From: PGYT01 sp963675055
GTDB lineage: Bacteria > Bacteroidota > Ignavibacteria > Ignavibacteriales > Melioribacteraceae
Reading direction: 5' to 3'
Assembly (NCBI GenBank): GCA_963675055.2
Contig: CAXXJE010000001.1
Coordinates: 434,001-498,000, forward strand
Length of the DNA: 64,000 bases
Every line of letters begins with the position of its first letter. The stretch's first letter is position 1. Made by a program: the position numbers and the translations under genes. Of the stretch, positions 8,750 through 17,329 are shown piece by piece. The notes under the pieces were generated by a model. The model was not told the origin of the DNA and searched no databases. It saw only the letters and a list, made by a program, of their open reading frames with translations.

Positions 8750-9300
8750 TATACCGTTACCTCCATTTTTTCATTCACTTTGTAATTATTAAGTCTCGAA
8801 GCAAGCATAAGTTCTTCTTTGGCTATACTCATTTTCTTGGCTGCAATTATTACTTCCTTTTCAGGTTTGTTTAAATAATTGGAAGTCATGCATAACCTTT
8901 TTCTAATTGACTTCAATCTGGGATCCATTTCCTTTACCAACTGTTCTTCCCGTATAGCTTTGATATTCTTTCTAAGATTCATCCTATTCTCAATCTTCCT
9001 CATTTTCATTCTTCTTTTGAGAACAAATCCTACTGCGATAAAAGATGCGAGTGCCAATACACCTATTTTTATGTAAAGAGGATCAGTAAAATCTGCCTTC
9101 GTCGCCGGAATCATGCTTACCTGTTCGGCTTTATAAGGTTCAGGTTTTAGCAGAATCTGCTGATTTTGTCTCTCCTTTGCCGCAAGTATCTGCTGCTTTA
9201 CTATTGCTTTAATATCGATGCTGTCGTTTTTCGTCTGTCCCAGTAGCGGAACGCACGCGAGTGAAATAATCAGGGAGTATTTAACTATGCATTTGATCAT
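8749..9300 (-). CDS. Unknown membrane protein in the flagellar operon
   Basis: Not recognised. The 183 residues have an N-terminal signal-like segment (YSLIISLACVPLLGQ), a periplasmic stretch of about 60 residues, one transmembrane helix (about 74-92, IGVLALASFIAVGFVL), and a basic cytoplasmic tail of about 90 residues rich in Lys, Arg and Met. It overlaps the kinase-like gene upstream by four bases and flgF downstream by one base, so it is made with both. A role at the membrane near the rod or export apparatus is possible, but nothing in the sequence proves it. Confidence 0.75.
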   Translation of the reverse strand: MIKCIVKYSLIISLACVPLLGQTKNDSIDIKAIVKQQILAAKERQNQQILLKPEPYKAEQVSMIPATKADFTDPLYIKIGVLALASFIAVGFVLKRRMKMRKIENRMNLRKNIKAIREEQLVKEMDPRLKSIRKRLCMTSNYLNKPEKEVIIAAKKMSIAKEELMLASRLNNYKVNEKMEVTV

Positions 9301-10595
9301 TTGGCCATTTTCCTTTTGATTGGAAAGTTCAATATAATTGTTGTGCCTCCTGCCTCGTTGTTTACTAACTTTACCTCTCCCTGGTGTCGTTTCATTATAT
9401 TGGATATCATTTTATAATTTATATTTGCTTTATTTGCTTCATCATCTTCTGAGTAAATGTTTAACCTGTCTGTAACAATAAACTTCAATGAAATTGTATC
9501 ATTTACAAATCTGGACTGTATCAGAATGCCGCCGCCTTCAACTTTTGAATTGATAACCATACCAAACAGGTTGGTTAATAATTGATGAATGTAATTCTTC
9601 TGTGTAAGTACCGGCGGAAGGTTCTCTTCAAGATCCAGTATACATTCATAGTTCTTGTATTTCAAAGATGACAGTACCACATCGTAATAATCTTTCACAG
9701 GTTCGTTAATTACGTGCGGATAGAGATTACTACTTGTTGACTGTGACCCGACAAATTTTGATAATCTCTTAACAACCGTCTCAACCTTTTTGATCTGCGA
9801 TACAATTGCCCCGGTGATCTTTTTATCCACACCATCATATTCTTTATCTATAAAACTTGCACAGCTCAGTATTACCTGAATAGGGCTCATAACGTCCTCA
9901 ACTATTCCGGCCGTTAATTCACCGATTGCCGAATATCTGAAGTCATTTGTCAGTTTTGATTGAAGTACCTGCAGATCCTCGTAAGCGGATGAAAGACGTG
10001 ATTTCTGCCTTGCAAGATCAATTTTGTTTTGTACAAGCGATAAAAATATTTTCAGTGCATCAACTTCGAATGATTTTGATGATAAAGCATTTATAGGTGT
10101 TTGAATAGAATAAATACCGTAAGGTTTACCTTCTTTGAATAAGGGAAGAACAACGAGATTTAATACCACGCTGCTGGAATCATTTTTTGTTATATCCGGT
10201 AAAACCGATACATTCCCGGTTTCAAATATCCAGTCAAGAATTCCATTTTTAAATGCCTTATTTACAAACGACGTATATGCCGGTTCGTATGATTTTACTA
10301 AAGGTTGTAAATTCTGGTTCGAATCGAACACATAAAGAAACGAATCCTTCAAAGGCATAATTTCTCTAAGTGAAACATTAAGGTCTTCCAATATTGTTTC
10401 AGCATCTTCGCTTTGAAGTAATTTTGCATTAAACTGACTAATAATATAGTAGAACCGAATACGCTTCTGCTGTTCGGCCGGAGTTATTTCAAAATCACTC
10501 TGCCCTGCATAAGCTCCGTCGATTCCGTTTCCCAGTCTTTCAATCGAATCTTCCAGCGAAGGAAACTTGATATATTTATTCTTAATCACTTTCAC
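9297..10595 (-). CDS. GAF-domain histidine-kinase-like protein lacking the phospho-histidine
   Basis: A cytoplasmic protein of 432 residues. Residues about 60-195 resemble a GAF domain, followed by a coiled coil and a kinase-like core. The H-box reads GELTAGIVEDVMSPIQ: the position normally held by the phospho-accepting His is Glu233. The ATPase part is also degraded: the N-box is LLTNLFGMVINS and no DxGxG motif is present, although a C-terminal GGTTIILNF strand remains. It is probably a non-catalytic signalling scaffold. Four-base overlaps on both sides (HDOD gene and orphan) tie it to the fliA operon. Confidence 0.82.
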   Translation of the reverse strand: MKVIKNKYIKFPSLEDSIERLGNGIDGAYAGQSDFEITPAEQQKRIRFYYIISQFNAKLLQSEDAETILEDLNVSLREIMPLKDSFLYVFDSNQNLQPLVKSYEPAYTSFVNKAFKNGILDWIFETGNVSVLPDITKNDSSSVVLNLVVLPLFKEGKPYGIYSIQTPINALSSKSFEVDALKIFLSLVQNKIDLARQKSRLSSAYEDLQVLQSKLTNDFRYSAIGELTAGIVEDVMSPIQVILSCASFIDKEYDGVDKKITGAIVSQIKKVETVVKRLSKFVGSQSTSSNLYPHVINEPVKDYYDVVLSSLKYKNYECILDLEENLPPVLTQKNYIHQLLTNLFGMVINSKVEGGGILIQSRFVNDTISLKFIVTDRLNIYSEDDEANKANINYKMISNIMKRHQGEVKLVNNEAGGTTIILNFPIKRKMAK

Positions 10596-11473
10596 CCCAG
10601 TATTCCATCTAAATCTTGTTCAGTTCCTACTATGTCTGAATACTTTTCTAAAAATTGTTCTTGCTGATCTTCCTTAATTCTTAAGATTTCGAAAACCTGA
10701 TTGTCCAGTTCAAATCCCTTTTCCCAGAATAGTTTTTCAGGATGCAGCTGACATGTTAAATAGTCTGCCACATGAACAATTGCTGAAAGCATAGGATCAT
10801 CTTCAGCCGCGACGGGATTATGATGATTTAAGGTAGACTGCTGTAGTGCTTTCGGGAGATTCCATCTTCCCATCAGGTAACTGCCTACTTCCGCATGAGT
10901 CATTCCCAATATTTCTTTTTCTGCCTGCATAAAACTCATTTCTTGAGATAAAACAGTATCGCTAATTTCAACAAACAGGTTTTTGAAATATCTGTGAATA
11001 ATTGAAACACCAACATCATGAAGAAATCCGGCAACAAAAGCTTCACCGCTTTTACCGTAACCAAAATCTTCAGCAAGTCGCTTAGCAACTTTGGCAGTTA
11101 AAAACGAATGCAGCCAGTAAACATTCTGATCGAAGTGCTTACTTGAAGTTCCACGGAACGATTCCAGGAAGGAAATAACAAATACGATGTGACGAAGTTC
11201 ATTATAACCGAGAACCATTACAGCAAAATCAAGTGTTGAAACTTCTTTCCTTAAACCGTAAATGGGTGAATTAGCCAGCGCAAGAACTTTTACAACAAAG
11301 CTTTGTTCTTTTGAAATCAATTCAATCAACTGATGATTAGAAGTTGTTTTGCTATTTAGCAGTTTTAACGCTTCCGTCACGATATCCGGCAGAGCGGGTA
11401 AATTATAAATTTTATTCAGTGTTTCCTGAATCTTTTCCTGCCTACCGGCTGAATTTCTTGTTATAGTTTCCAT
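10592..11473 (-). CDS. HDOD-domain protein (copy 2)
   Basis: A 293-residue HDOD protein, a domain related to HD phosphohydrolases but usually without the full metal-binding set. It begins with LPALPDIVTEALKLLNS and continues KVLALANSPIYGLRKEVSTLDFAVMVLG, the HDOD signature; an HD-like helix pair follows (FLHDVGVSIIHRYF, THAEVGSYLMGRW). HDOD proteins are commonly signalling scaffolds linked to motility and cyclic-di-GMP pathways. It is a tandem paralogue of the next gene, with the same length, and overlaps the kinase-like gene by four bases. Confidence 0.92.
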   Translation of the reverse strand: METITRNSAGRQEKIQETLNKIYNLPALPDIVTEALKLLNSKTTSNHQLIELISKEQSFVVKVLALANSPIYGLRKEVSTLDFAVMVLGYNELRHIVFVISFLESFRGTSSKHFDQNVYWLHSFLTAKVAKRLAEDFGYGKSGEAFVAGFLHDVGVSIIHRYFKNLFVEISDTVLSQEMSFMQAEKEILGMTHAEVGSYLMGRWNLPKALQQSTLNHHNPVAAEDDPMLSAIVHVADYLTCQLHPEKLFWEKGFELDNQVFEILRIKEDQQEQFLEKYSDIVGTEQDLDGILG

Positions 11474-11478
11474 ACTAA

Positions 11479-12360
11479 TTAAAAGATTACTGTTTCTAAT
11501 TGTTGATTAAGTTGTTCCTGATAACCCTGAATTAATGTTTCAACATATTCCATGCTGCCGAGACCAAGTATATCGATAGCCGAATCATCGAATTCGAATC
11601 CTTCATCCCATAAAAACTTACCCATTCCCAGTTGCTGAGTTGCATAATCGGCAATGTGAACTATTGCTGCTAGTTCCTGTCCTTCTGTTGCATCCGAAGG
11701 TTTATGATGGTGCAGTATTGCCTCGCTGAGAAATGAGGGAAGATTCCATTTATCGCAAAGAATTTTACCGACTTCAGCATGTGAAAGTTCAAATACCTTG
11801 TCTTCAGCTTCTTTGTATGTAATTTGATTTGCTGTTACTAGTTCGTTTATCTCTATAAACTCTTTGTTGAAGTATTTCTGGATTACCGAAATGCCCAGGT
11901 CATGCAGCAAACCTGCTGTAAAAGCTTCTCCGGATTTAGGATAATGTCTGTCAGTTGCAATATTCTTTGACATCAATGCAGTTAAGAATGAATGCAGCCA
12001 GAATGATTTTCTGTTCCAGAATCTAGCGTTATCATTTTTAAAAGTATCCATCAGACTAAGCGCAATAACGATCTGTTTAATTTGCTCGAAACCCAAAACC
12101 AGTATTGCAAAATCTATACTGGGGACTTTTCTCGGGAGTCCATATAATGGTGAATTAGCAACGGTAAGTATTTTTGTCGTCAAAGCCTGGTCCTGGCTGA
12201 TAAGTTTACCGATTTCGTGAGTTGAAGTCATCGGATCGTTCAGCAGTTGAGTCAGTCTGACAATAACGTTCGGAATCGGCGGAAGATTTCTAATATTCAG
12301 CAGATAATTCTTACGCTTGTTCTTTAGCGCTGCAATTTCTTCCGGAGCTAAATTATTCAT
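11479..12360 (-). CDS. HDOD-domain protein (copy 1)
   Basis: Tandem paralogue of the gene that follows it. From the ATG at 12360 (MNNLAPEEI) it is 293 residues, exactly the length of the other copy, and overlaps the fliA stop by eight bases. A longer reading from 12393 would overlap fliA by 41 bases and is less likely. It has the HDOD signature LPPIPNVIVRLTQLLNDP and ILTVANSPLYGLPRKVPSIDFAILVLG, then GLLHDLGISVIQKYF and LSHAEVGKILCDKW. Coupling to fliA suggests a link with the timing of late flagellar genes; that is inference. Confidence 0.92.
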   Translation of the reverse strand: MNNLAPEEIAALKNKRKNYLLNIRNLPPIPNVIVRLTQLLNDPMTSTHEIGKLISQDQALTTKILTVANSPLYGLPRKVPSIDFAILVLGFEQIKQIVIALSLMDTFKNDNARFWNRKSFWLHSFLTALMSKNIATDRHYPKSGEAFTAGLLHDLGISVIQKYFNKEFIEINELVTANQITYKEAEDKVFELSHAEVGKILCDKWNLPSFLSEAILHHHKPSDATEGQELAAIVHIADYATQQLGMGKFLWDEGFEFDDSAIDILGLGSMEYVETLIQGYQEQLNQQLETVIF

Positions 12361-12982
12361 TAAGATCACCAAGCATTGATTTAAGATTCTCAATTATTTT
12401 CGAATGAATTTGAGAAATTCGGGAAACCGATATTTCAAGAACTTCCGCAATTTCTTTATAGCTTAAATGTTCGAAATAATACAGTGTGATTACCATTCTA
12501 TCCCGTTCATTCAGATTTTTAATAGCCTCAACAAGCATTTCTTTTGCTTCTAGTTTTTCTGTCTCAACTTCAGGAGTTTCGACATCTGCCGGCAGAACTT
12601 CATACAGCATGCTGCCATCTTCTTTGCTTACCGGCTGATTTATTGAAACATTCATATACTGAATCTGATTTGGATCATCTTTTATCAGCATACGAGGCTT
12701 AATCTGAGCCTTTCTTAATTCATCTATTATTTTGCCCCGGATTCTTTGAATCGCGTATGTTTCGAACTTGGTCCCGTATTCCGGATCAAATCTGTCTACT
12801 GCCTCATTTAATCCCTCTATACCGAATTGAAAATAATCCCTGTCATCAAAGATGTTCATATTTATGAACTTTGAATTATGGATTACATAATGGACCAGGT
12901 TGGTGTAGTTGAGAATTATTGTCTTCTTCAACTTTTGTGTTGGTTTTGCTTTGTACTCTGCCCAGAGTGTCATTGTGTCCAT
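12353..12982 (-). CDS. fliA: Flagellar sigma factor FliA (sigma-28)
   Basis: RNA polymerase sigma factor for late flagellar genes, 209 residues. Region 2 shows DRDYFQFGIEGLNEAVDRFDPEYGTKFETYAIQRIRGKIIDELRK, characteristic of FliA/WhiG-type sigma factors. Region 4 shows NERDRMVITLYYFEHLSYKEIAEVLEISVSRISQIHSK. It is somewhat shorter than E. coli FliA (239). Its targets in this window are probably the TAAA-N16-YCGATAR promoters at 45028, 45585 and 51579. Its antagonist FlgM is encoded at 47901. Confidence 0.95.
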   Translation of the reverse strand: MDTMTLWAEYKAKPTQKLKKTIILNYTNLVHYVIHNSKFINMNIFDDRDYFQFGIEGLNEAVDRFDPEYGTKFETYAIQRIRGKIIDELRKAQIKPRMLIKDDPNQIQYMNVSINQPVSKEDGSMLYEVLPADVETPEVETEKLEAKEMLVEAIKNLNERDRMVITLYYFEHLSYKEIAEVLEISVSRISQIHSKIIENLKSMLGDLNE

Positions 12983-12985
12983 TTA

Positions 12986-13213
12986 TTAACTTCCGCTTAT
13001 GTTTTCGGATATGTTATTGTGTTTGCTTATTGATTTCTTGTTTATCGAGCGGATGAATACTATACCGATAACCGCGAGCATCCCTGTTGTGAAAACGAAG
13101 ACTGCAAAGGATCTTACTAAAACATCAGCAACAGGTAGCTGTCTCTGACTGAAATAAATGATAGCCAGGAAGAAAAGTAGAAGACCAACATTTAATATTA
13201 TTTTATTCATCAT
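12986..13213 (-). CDS. Small two-helix membrane protein upstream of fliA
   Basis: Not recognised. The 75 residues hold two hydrophobic segments (about 4-21 and 29-53) and a short polar tail. An AAGG motif lies just before the start at 13213, and only three bases separate its stop from fliA. It is the first gene after the sigma-54-like promoter at 13237, so it is probably co-expressed with FliA. Confidence 0.65.
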   Translation of the reverse strand: MMNKIILNVGLLLFFLAIIYFSQRQLPVADVLVRSFAVFVFTTGMLAVIGIVFIRSINKKSISKHNNISENISGS

Positions 13214-13236
13214 AGACCTTTTTTTTTGACTATTTA

Positions 13237-13252
13237 TTCAAAGACTATACCA
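13237..13252 (-). promoter_or_regulatory. Sigma-54-like promoter of the fliA operon
   Basis: Minus-strand TGGTA-N6-TTGAA, with GG and GA ten bases apart as sigma-54 promoters require (consensus GG-N10-GC). It lies 24 bases before the ATG of the small membrane gene at 13213. It matches three other sites in this window (22522, 35314, 54443). Confidence 0.5.
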
Positions 13253-13327
13253 TAGTTTCAGGAGTTGATAGCTTCGTTTTTAGGTCAAAATATGAGGATT
13301 TACAGCCTGATTTTAAGGCAGATGGAT

Positions 13328-14155
13328 TTAGCCCTGGTTAATATTAGCCAGGTGTCGACTCCCCGCCAGTTTGGTGGAAATGCTGCGTAATTGGTATGTT
13401 AATTCAGATTTGGGATAAGTTTTGAAGAAGAGATTCTGATCAATTATTGACTTGCGGACAAGTGCGTCATATGACACATAACCGAGCAGAGTACTGGATG
13501 ATTTAAGGAAATGAGATAATGCCGTATTTAAATTACTATATGCTTCAATAGCCTGATTCTCAGAATCACACATATTCACCAGAACGTAATTCTCGGGATT
13601 TACGGACTTAGTTTTCAGTAACTTTAATACAGCATAAGTGTCCATAATCGCCGTTGGCTCAGGAGTAGTTACAAATACATTTAAAAATGATTTGGAAAGC
13701 AGATGCAGGATTTCATTATTCAAACCAGCTCCGGTATCAATAACAACAAAGTCATACTCCTCTGAGGCTGTTTTAGTATCATTAATAAACCTTGCTATCA
13801 TGTCTATGGTAACCCTGGGATATTCTACCCGCCCGGAATCACCGAAAACATAATCAACATTTCCGTCCCCTTTTGTAATTGTATTCCTAAAAAGGCTTCT
13901 TCCGGTAAAATAATCAACAATAGTTTTCTTTGGAGTCAGATTGAGTAATATGTCGGCATTTGAAAGATTTGAATCGAAATCAACAAATAGCACTTTATAG
14001 CCTTCGTAAGCAAGAACATGAGCTATATTAACGGAAATAAAAGTTTTACCTGTTCCTCCTTTCCCGGAAGAAAAAGTAATAATCTTGTTTTTATCAGGTT
14101 GTCTCGTATTTTCAGCCGCGAGAATTTCCCGTAACCGTTCCGCTTGTCCCGTCAT
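13328..14155 (-). CDS. flhG: FlhG (FleN), MinD-like ATPase controlling flagellar number
   Basis: ParA/MinD-family ATPase of 275 residues. The deviant Walker A reads SSGKGGTGKTFISVNIA, then FVDFDSNLSNADILLNL and VIDTGAG (Walker B region). FlhG works with FlhF to set the number and place of flagella; in many bacteria it also restrains the sigma-54 flagellar activator. It lacks the C-terminal amphipathic membrane helix clearly seen in MinD. It overlaps flhF by four bases. Confidence 0.94.
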   Translation of the reverse strand: MTGQAERLREILAAENTRQPDKNKIITFSSGKGGTGKTFISVNIAHVLAYEGYKVLFVDFDSNLSNADILLNLTPKKTIVDYFTGRSLFRNTITKGDGNVDYVFGDSGRVEYPRVTIDMIARFINDTKTASEEYDFVVIDTGAGLNNEILHLLSKSFLNVFVTTPEPTAIMDTYAVLKLLKTKSVNPENYVLVNMCDSENQAIEAYSNLNTALSHFLKSSSTLLGYVSYDALVRKSIIDQNLFFKTYPKSELTYQLRSISTKLAGSRHLANINQG

Positions 14156-15288
14156 ACCAGAGCCTTACCGGTATAAATCATATTGGCAATGGATTCAGGA
14201 TCAGCCGAGATTATATCATCCGGAATAACCTGACCATTAGTTAAATAGATTACAGGTACATTAAACTCAACCATCACATTGAGCATATTTCCGAAAGTTA
14301 CACTTTCGTCTATTTTTGTAAATATTAATGAATCATAGTCAAACAACTGGAATTTTGAAGCTGTATCCAGCAGATTCTTTGTGGAACTAGTTGAACTCAG
14401 AACCAGGTAGGTTTCGTCAACTTTAATCTGTCGGAGGAAATGTTTTGTTCCTTCCAGATCTTTTTTATTTTTCTGGCTTCGGCCGGCAGTGTCTATAAAT
14501 ACGATATCCTTGTTTTTTAGCTGTTTTAACAATTTCGGCATATCAGACGGCTCATAAGCTACCAGCATATCTATATTGCTTATATCCGAGAATATCCTCA
14601 ACTGATCGATAGCACCGAGTCTGTATGTATCTATTGAAATTATCCCGATATTCAGGTTATGAAGTATTTTTGAAATCGCAGCCAGTTTAGCAATGCAAGT
14701 AGTTTTTCCAACCCCGGTCGGACCTACAAGCGAAACTACTTTCGGTTTGCCCTTTCGTTCAATTTCGAAACTTGAAGTACTGACAAGTGATGCGATTGTA
14801 GAAATTATATAGTTTTCAAGGTTATTATCGGTAATTAAATTTTGAGACTTCTTGAGGTGACTAACAATTGTCTTAACAATAGGTTTTTCAATTTCTTTAT
14901 GAAGAAGGTTTTCAATTGCTGTATTCAGAAGTTCACGTGTGAGTTTTTTATCCTGCTTAAATCCGGATATTCTCTCCGTATCGAGTATATTCAGTAGACT
15001 ATTCTGATCCGTTTTACTGCGTATTTTCTGAGAAACGTTTTTTAGTTCCGCAGCGAAATCCATTTCCTTCATTACTGTTTCTTCTTCCTCTTCCGGTAAC
15101 GCACTCAAACTTACCGATTCAGATTTTTCCTCAATGCCTGAAGTTATTTCGAACAGTTTAACGACACCATGGCTAAGCTGCTTGTTTACAACCCTGGTTC
15201 CCAGGATTATCGCTTCGTCACCGAATTCGGACTTCATTTTTTCTGAAGCTTCACGGAGTGTCGGGGCAAGAAATTTTTTAATTTTCAT
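14152..15288 (-). CDS. flhF: FlhF, SRP-type GTPase for flagellar placement
   Basis: SRP/FtsY-family GTPase that marks the site of flagellar assembly. From the ATG at 15288 the protein has 378 residues beginning MKIKKFLAPTLREASEKMKS, the usual FlhF start; it overlaps the flhA stop by 11 bases. The reading from 15309 adds seven residues and is less likely. G-domain motifs: VGPTGVGKTTCIAKLAA (P-loop), DTYRLGAIDQLRIF, DTAGRSQ and FTKIDES. The N-terminal basic domain and the helical N domain are both present. Confidence 0.95.
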   Translation of the reverse strand: MKIKKFLAPTLREASEKMKSEFGDEAIILGTRVVNKQLSHGVVKLFEITSGIEEKSESVSLSALPEEEEETVMKEMDFAAELKNVSQKIRSKTDQNSLLNILDTERISGFKQDKKLTRELLNTAIENLLHKEIEKPIVKTIVSHLKKSQNLITDNNLENYIISTIASLVSTSSFEIERKGKPKVVSLVGPTGVGKTTCIAKLAAISKILHNLNIGIISIDTYRLGAIDQLRIFSDISNIDMLVAYEPSDMPKLLKQLKNKDIVFIDTAGRSQKNKKDLEGTKHFLRQIKVDETYLVLSSTSSTKNLLDTASKFQLFDYDSLIFTKIDESVTFGNMLNVMVEFNVPVIYLTNGQVIPDDIISADPESIANMIYTGKALV

Positions 15289-17329
15289 TTGGAACCTCGA
15301 TCTTTTCAATAAATTCTATTTCAACATTTGCAGGTAATTCGGAAAATGACAACACGGAGAACTCGGGGAAAGATGAATTTATAAGCCTGTAAAAATACGG
15401 GCGAATTGTTGCCGAGCAGATAATAACAGGTGTATAGCCAAGCGAGAGGAACTTATCTTCCGCCAGTTTCATGCTATTATTTAGATTTTTCAAAGTCTGA
15501 GGATATAATCCAAGATTTTGCGACGACTCGTTTTGATTCTGCAATGAATTAGTTATCATCCCTTCAAGATTTTCACCAATCACAGCACTATGGATTATCC
15601 CGTTTTGATCTTTAAAAATATTCGAAATAGTCTCACCAATTGAATGCCTGCAATATTCCGTTAGTACATCTATATTTTTAGTAATTTTCGAATAGTCTAT
15701 TAACGCTTCGAGAATCTGAACTAAGTCGCGAATAGGGATATTCTCCTTTAAAAGAGCCTGAAGCACTTTTTGAATTGTGCCAAGTGAAAGTGCATCCGGA
15801 TTAATATCATCTATTACAGCTGAATAATTGGTCTTAAGATTTTCAAGTAGCTGCTTAACTGATTGACGGGTAAGAATTTTATCGAAATTCTTTTTGAGAG
15901 TTTCCTGCAGATGCGTTGATAGAACAGAGAGCCCGTCAACAACAGTCAAACCTACAAGTTCGGCTTTCTCTTTTTCCTCTTCCGATACCCAGTATGCCTG
16001 TAGTCCGAATGCCGGATCTGTAGTAGGCAATCCGTTAACGGTTTCCTGAACATCTCCCGGATTCATTGCGAGGAACCTATCGGTATATATATCAAATTGA
16101 GCTACAATATTGCCCTTAATCTTAATTATATATTCATTCGGCTCAAGCTGCAGATTATCCCTCACCCGCACAGGCGGTATTAGAACGCCGTATTCCAACG
16201 CAATAAACTTTCGGGTTGATGATATTTTATTAAATAAATCACCGCCTTTATCCTCGTCGACTAGGCTGATAAGTCCGTAGCCTATTTCGACTTCAATTGG
16301 ATCTACCTGCAAGTATTTTTCAAAAGTCTCCTCCTGAATTTCAGCTTCGACTTCTTCGGCCGTGTCTTCTTCCAACTCAGTCGTTTGTTTATTTTTACCT
16401 TTAAAGTAAGATGTCGCTCCAAGTGCCACTCCAAGAATCATAAATGGAAGCGTTGGCATACCGGGAACCAGACCAAATAAAATAACAACACCAGATACAG
16501 TGGCAAGAACTCTTTTATTACCAAGGAGCTGCGTTTTCATCTGGAGATCAAGAGCAGTACCAGCAGCACTTCGGGTAATTACAAGCCCGGCCGAGGTAGA
16601 AATAATAAGGGCAGGAATCTGTGAAACAAGTCCGTCGCCAATTGTAAGTATCGTATAGTTTTGAATTGCGTCCTGAAAAACCATTCCCTTTTGGGCAACG
16701 CCTATAATGAATCCGGCCAAGATATTTATTGCATTAATCAGTAGCCCTGCAATCGCATCACCTTTTACAAACTTGCTTGCACCGTCCATCGCCCCGTAAA
16801 ATTCAGCTTCACGTGAAATGGTCTCTCGTTTCTGCTTTGCCTCATCCTCCGTCATAATTCCTGTGTTCAGATCAGCATCAATTGCCATCTGCTTACCTGG
16901 CATGGCATCGAGTGTAAATCTGGCGGAAACTTCTGAAATTCTTCCCGAACCTTTAATAATAACTATAAACTGAATTATCACAAGGATAAGGAACACTATA
17001 AATCCAACAACATAGTTACCTCCGACGACAAATTCGCCGAATGATTCAATCACTTTTCCGGCATAACCGTCAATTAATATTAATCTCGTCGAACTAATAT
17101 TAAGTGCCAGTCTGAAAAGGGTTACTACGAGTAAAAGTCCCGGGAAAACAGAAATATCAAGGGGGGATTTTATGTATAATGAAACGATAAGAACCAGGAT
17201 TGAAATAGTAATATTCAGTGCCAGGAAGAAGTCTAGAAATATTGGAGGGAGCGGAATAAGCATCAATCCCAGCATGAAAACCAGTCCGAATGCCAGAATT
17301 ATATCACTATTTTTTCCAAAACTGCTCAT
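15278..17329 (-). CDS. flhA: Flagellar export gate protein FlhA
   Basis: Major inner-membrane component of the flagellar type III export gate, 683 residues. The N-terminal half has about eight membrane segments; the loop between them contains the conserved RFTLDAMPGKQMAIDADLN motif. The C-terminal half is the cytoplasmic domain that receives chaperone-substrate complexes (IPIRDLVQILEALID is typical). It directly follows flhB and precedes flhF. Confidence 0.97.
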   Translation of the reverse strand: MSSFGKNSDIILAFGLVFMLGLMLIPLPPIFLDFFLALNITISILVLIVSLYIKSPLDISVFPGLLLVVTLFRLALNISSTRLILIDGYAGKVIESFGEFVVGGNYVVGFIVFLILVIIQFIVIIKGSGRISEVSARFTLDAMPGKQMAIDADLNTGIMTEDEAKQKRETISREAEFYGAMDGASKFVKGDAIAGLLINAINILAGFIIGVAQKGMVFQDAIQNYTILTIGDGLVSQIPALIISTSAGLVITRSAAGTALDLQMKTQLLGNKRVLATVSGVVILFGLVPGMPTLPFMILGVALGATSYFKGKNKQTTELEEDTAEEVEAEIQEETFEKYLQVDPIEVEIGYGLISLVDEDKGGDLFNKISSTRKFIALEYGVLIPPVRVRDNLQLEPNEYIIKIKGNIVAQFDIYTDRFLAMNPGDVQETVNGLPTTDPAFGLQAYWVSEEEKEKAELVGLTVVDGLSVLSTHLQETLKKNFDKILTRQSVKQLLENLKTNYSAVIDDINPDALSLGTIQKVLQALLKENIPIRDLVQILEALIDYSKITKNIDVLTEYCRHSIGETISNIFKDQNGIIHSAVIGENLEGMITNSLQNQNESSQNLGLYPQTLKNLNNSMKLAEDKFLSLGYTPVIICSATIRPYFYRLINSSFPEFSVLSFSELPANVEIEFIEKIEVPNEN

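Noticed and set aside
11479..12393. Start of HDOD copy 1 at 12393
   Set aside because: It would overlap fliA by 41 bases and add 11 residues absent in the paralogue; the ATG at 12360 gives equal lengths.
13284..13327. GCCT...AGGC repeat after flhG as a terminator
   Set aside because: Only four pairs and no T tract; too weak to report.
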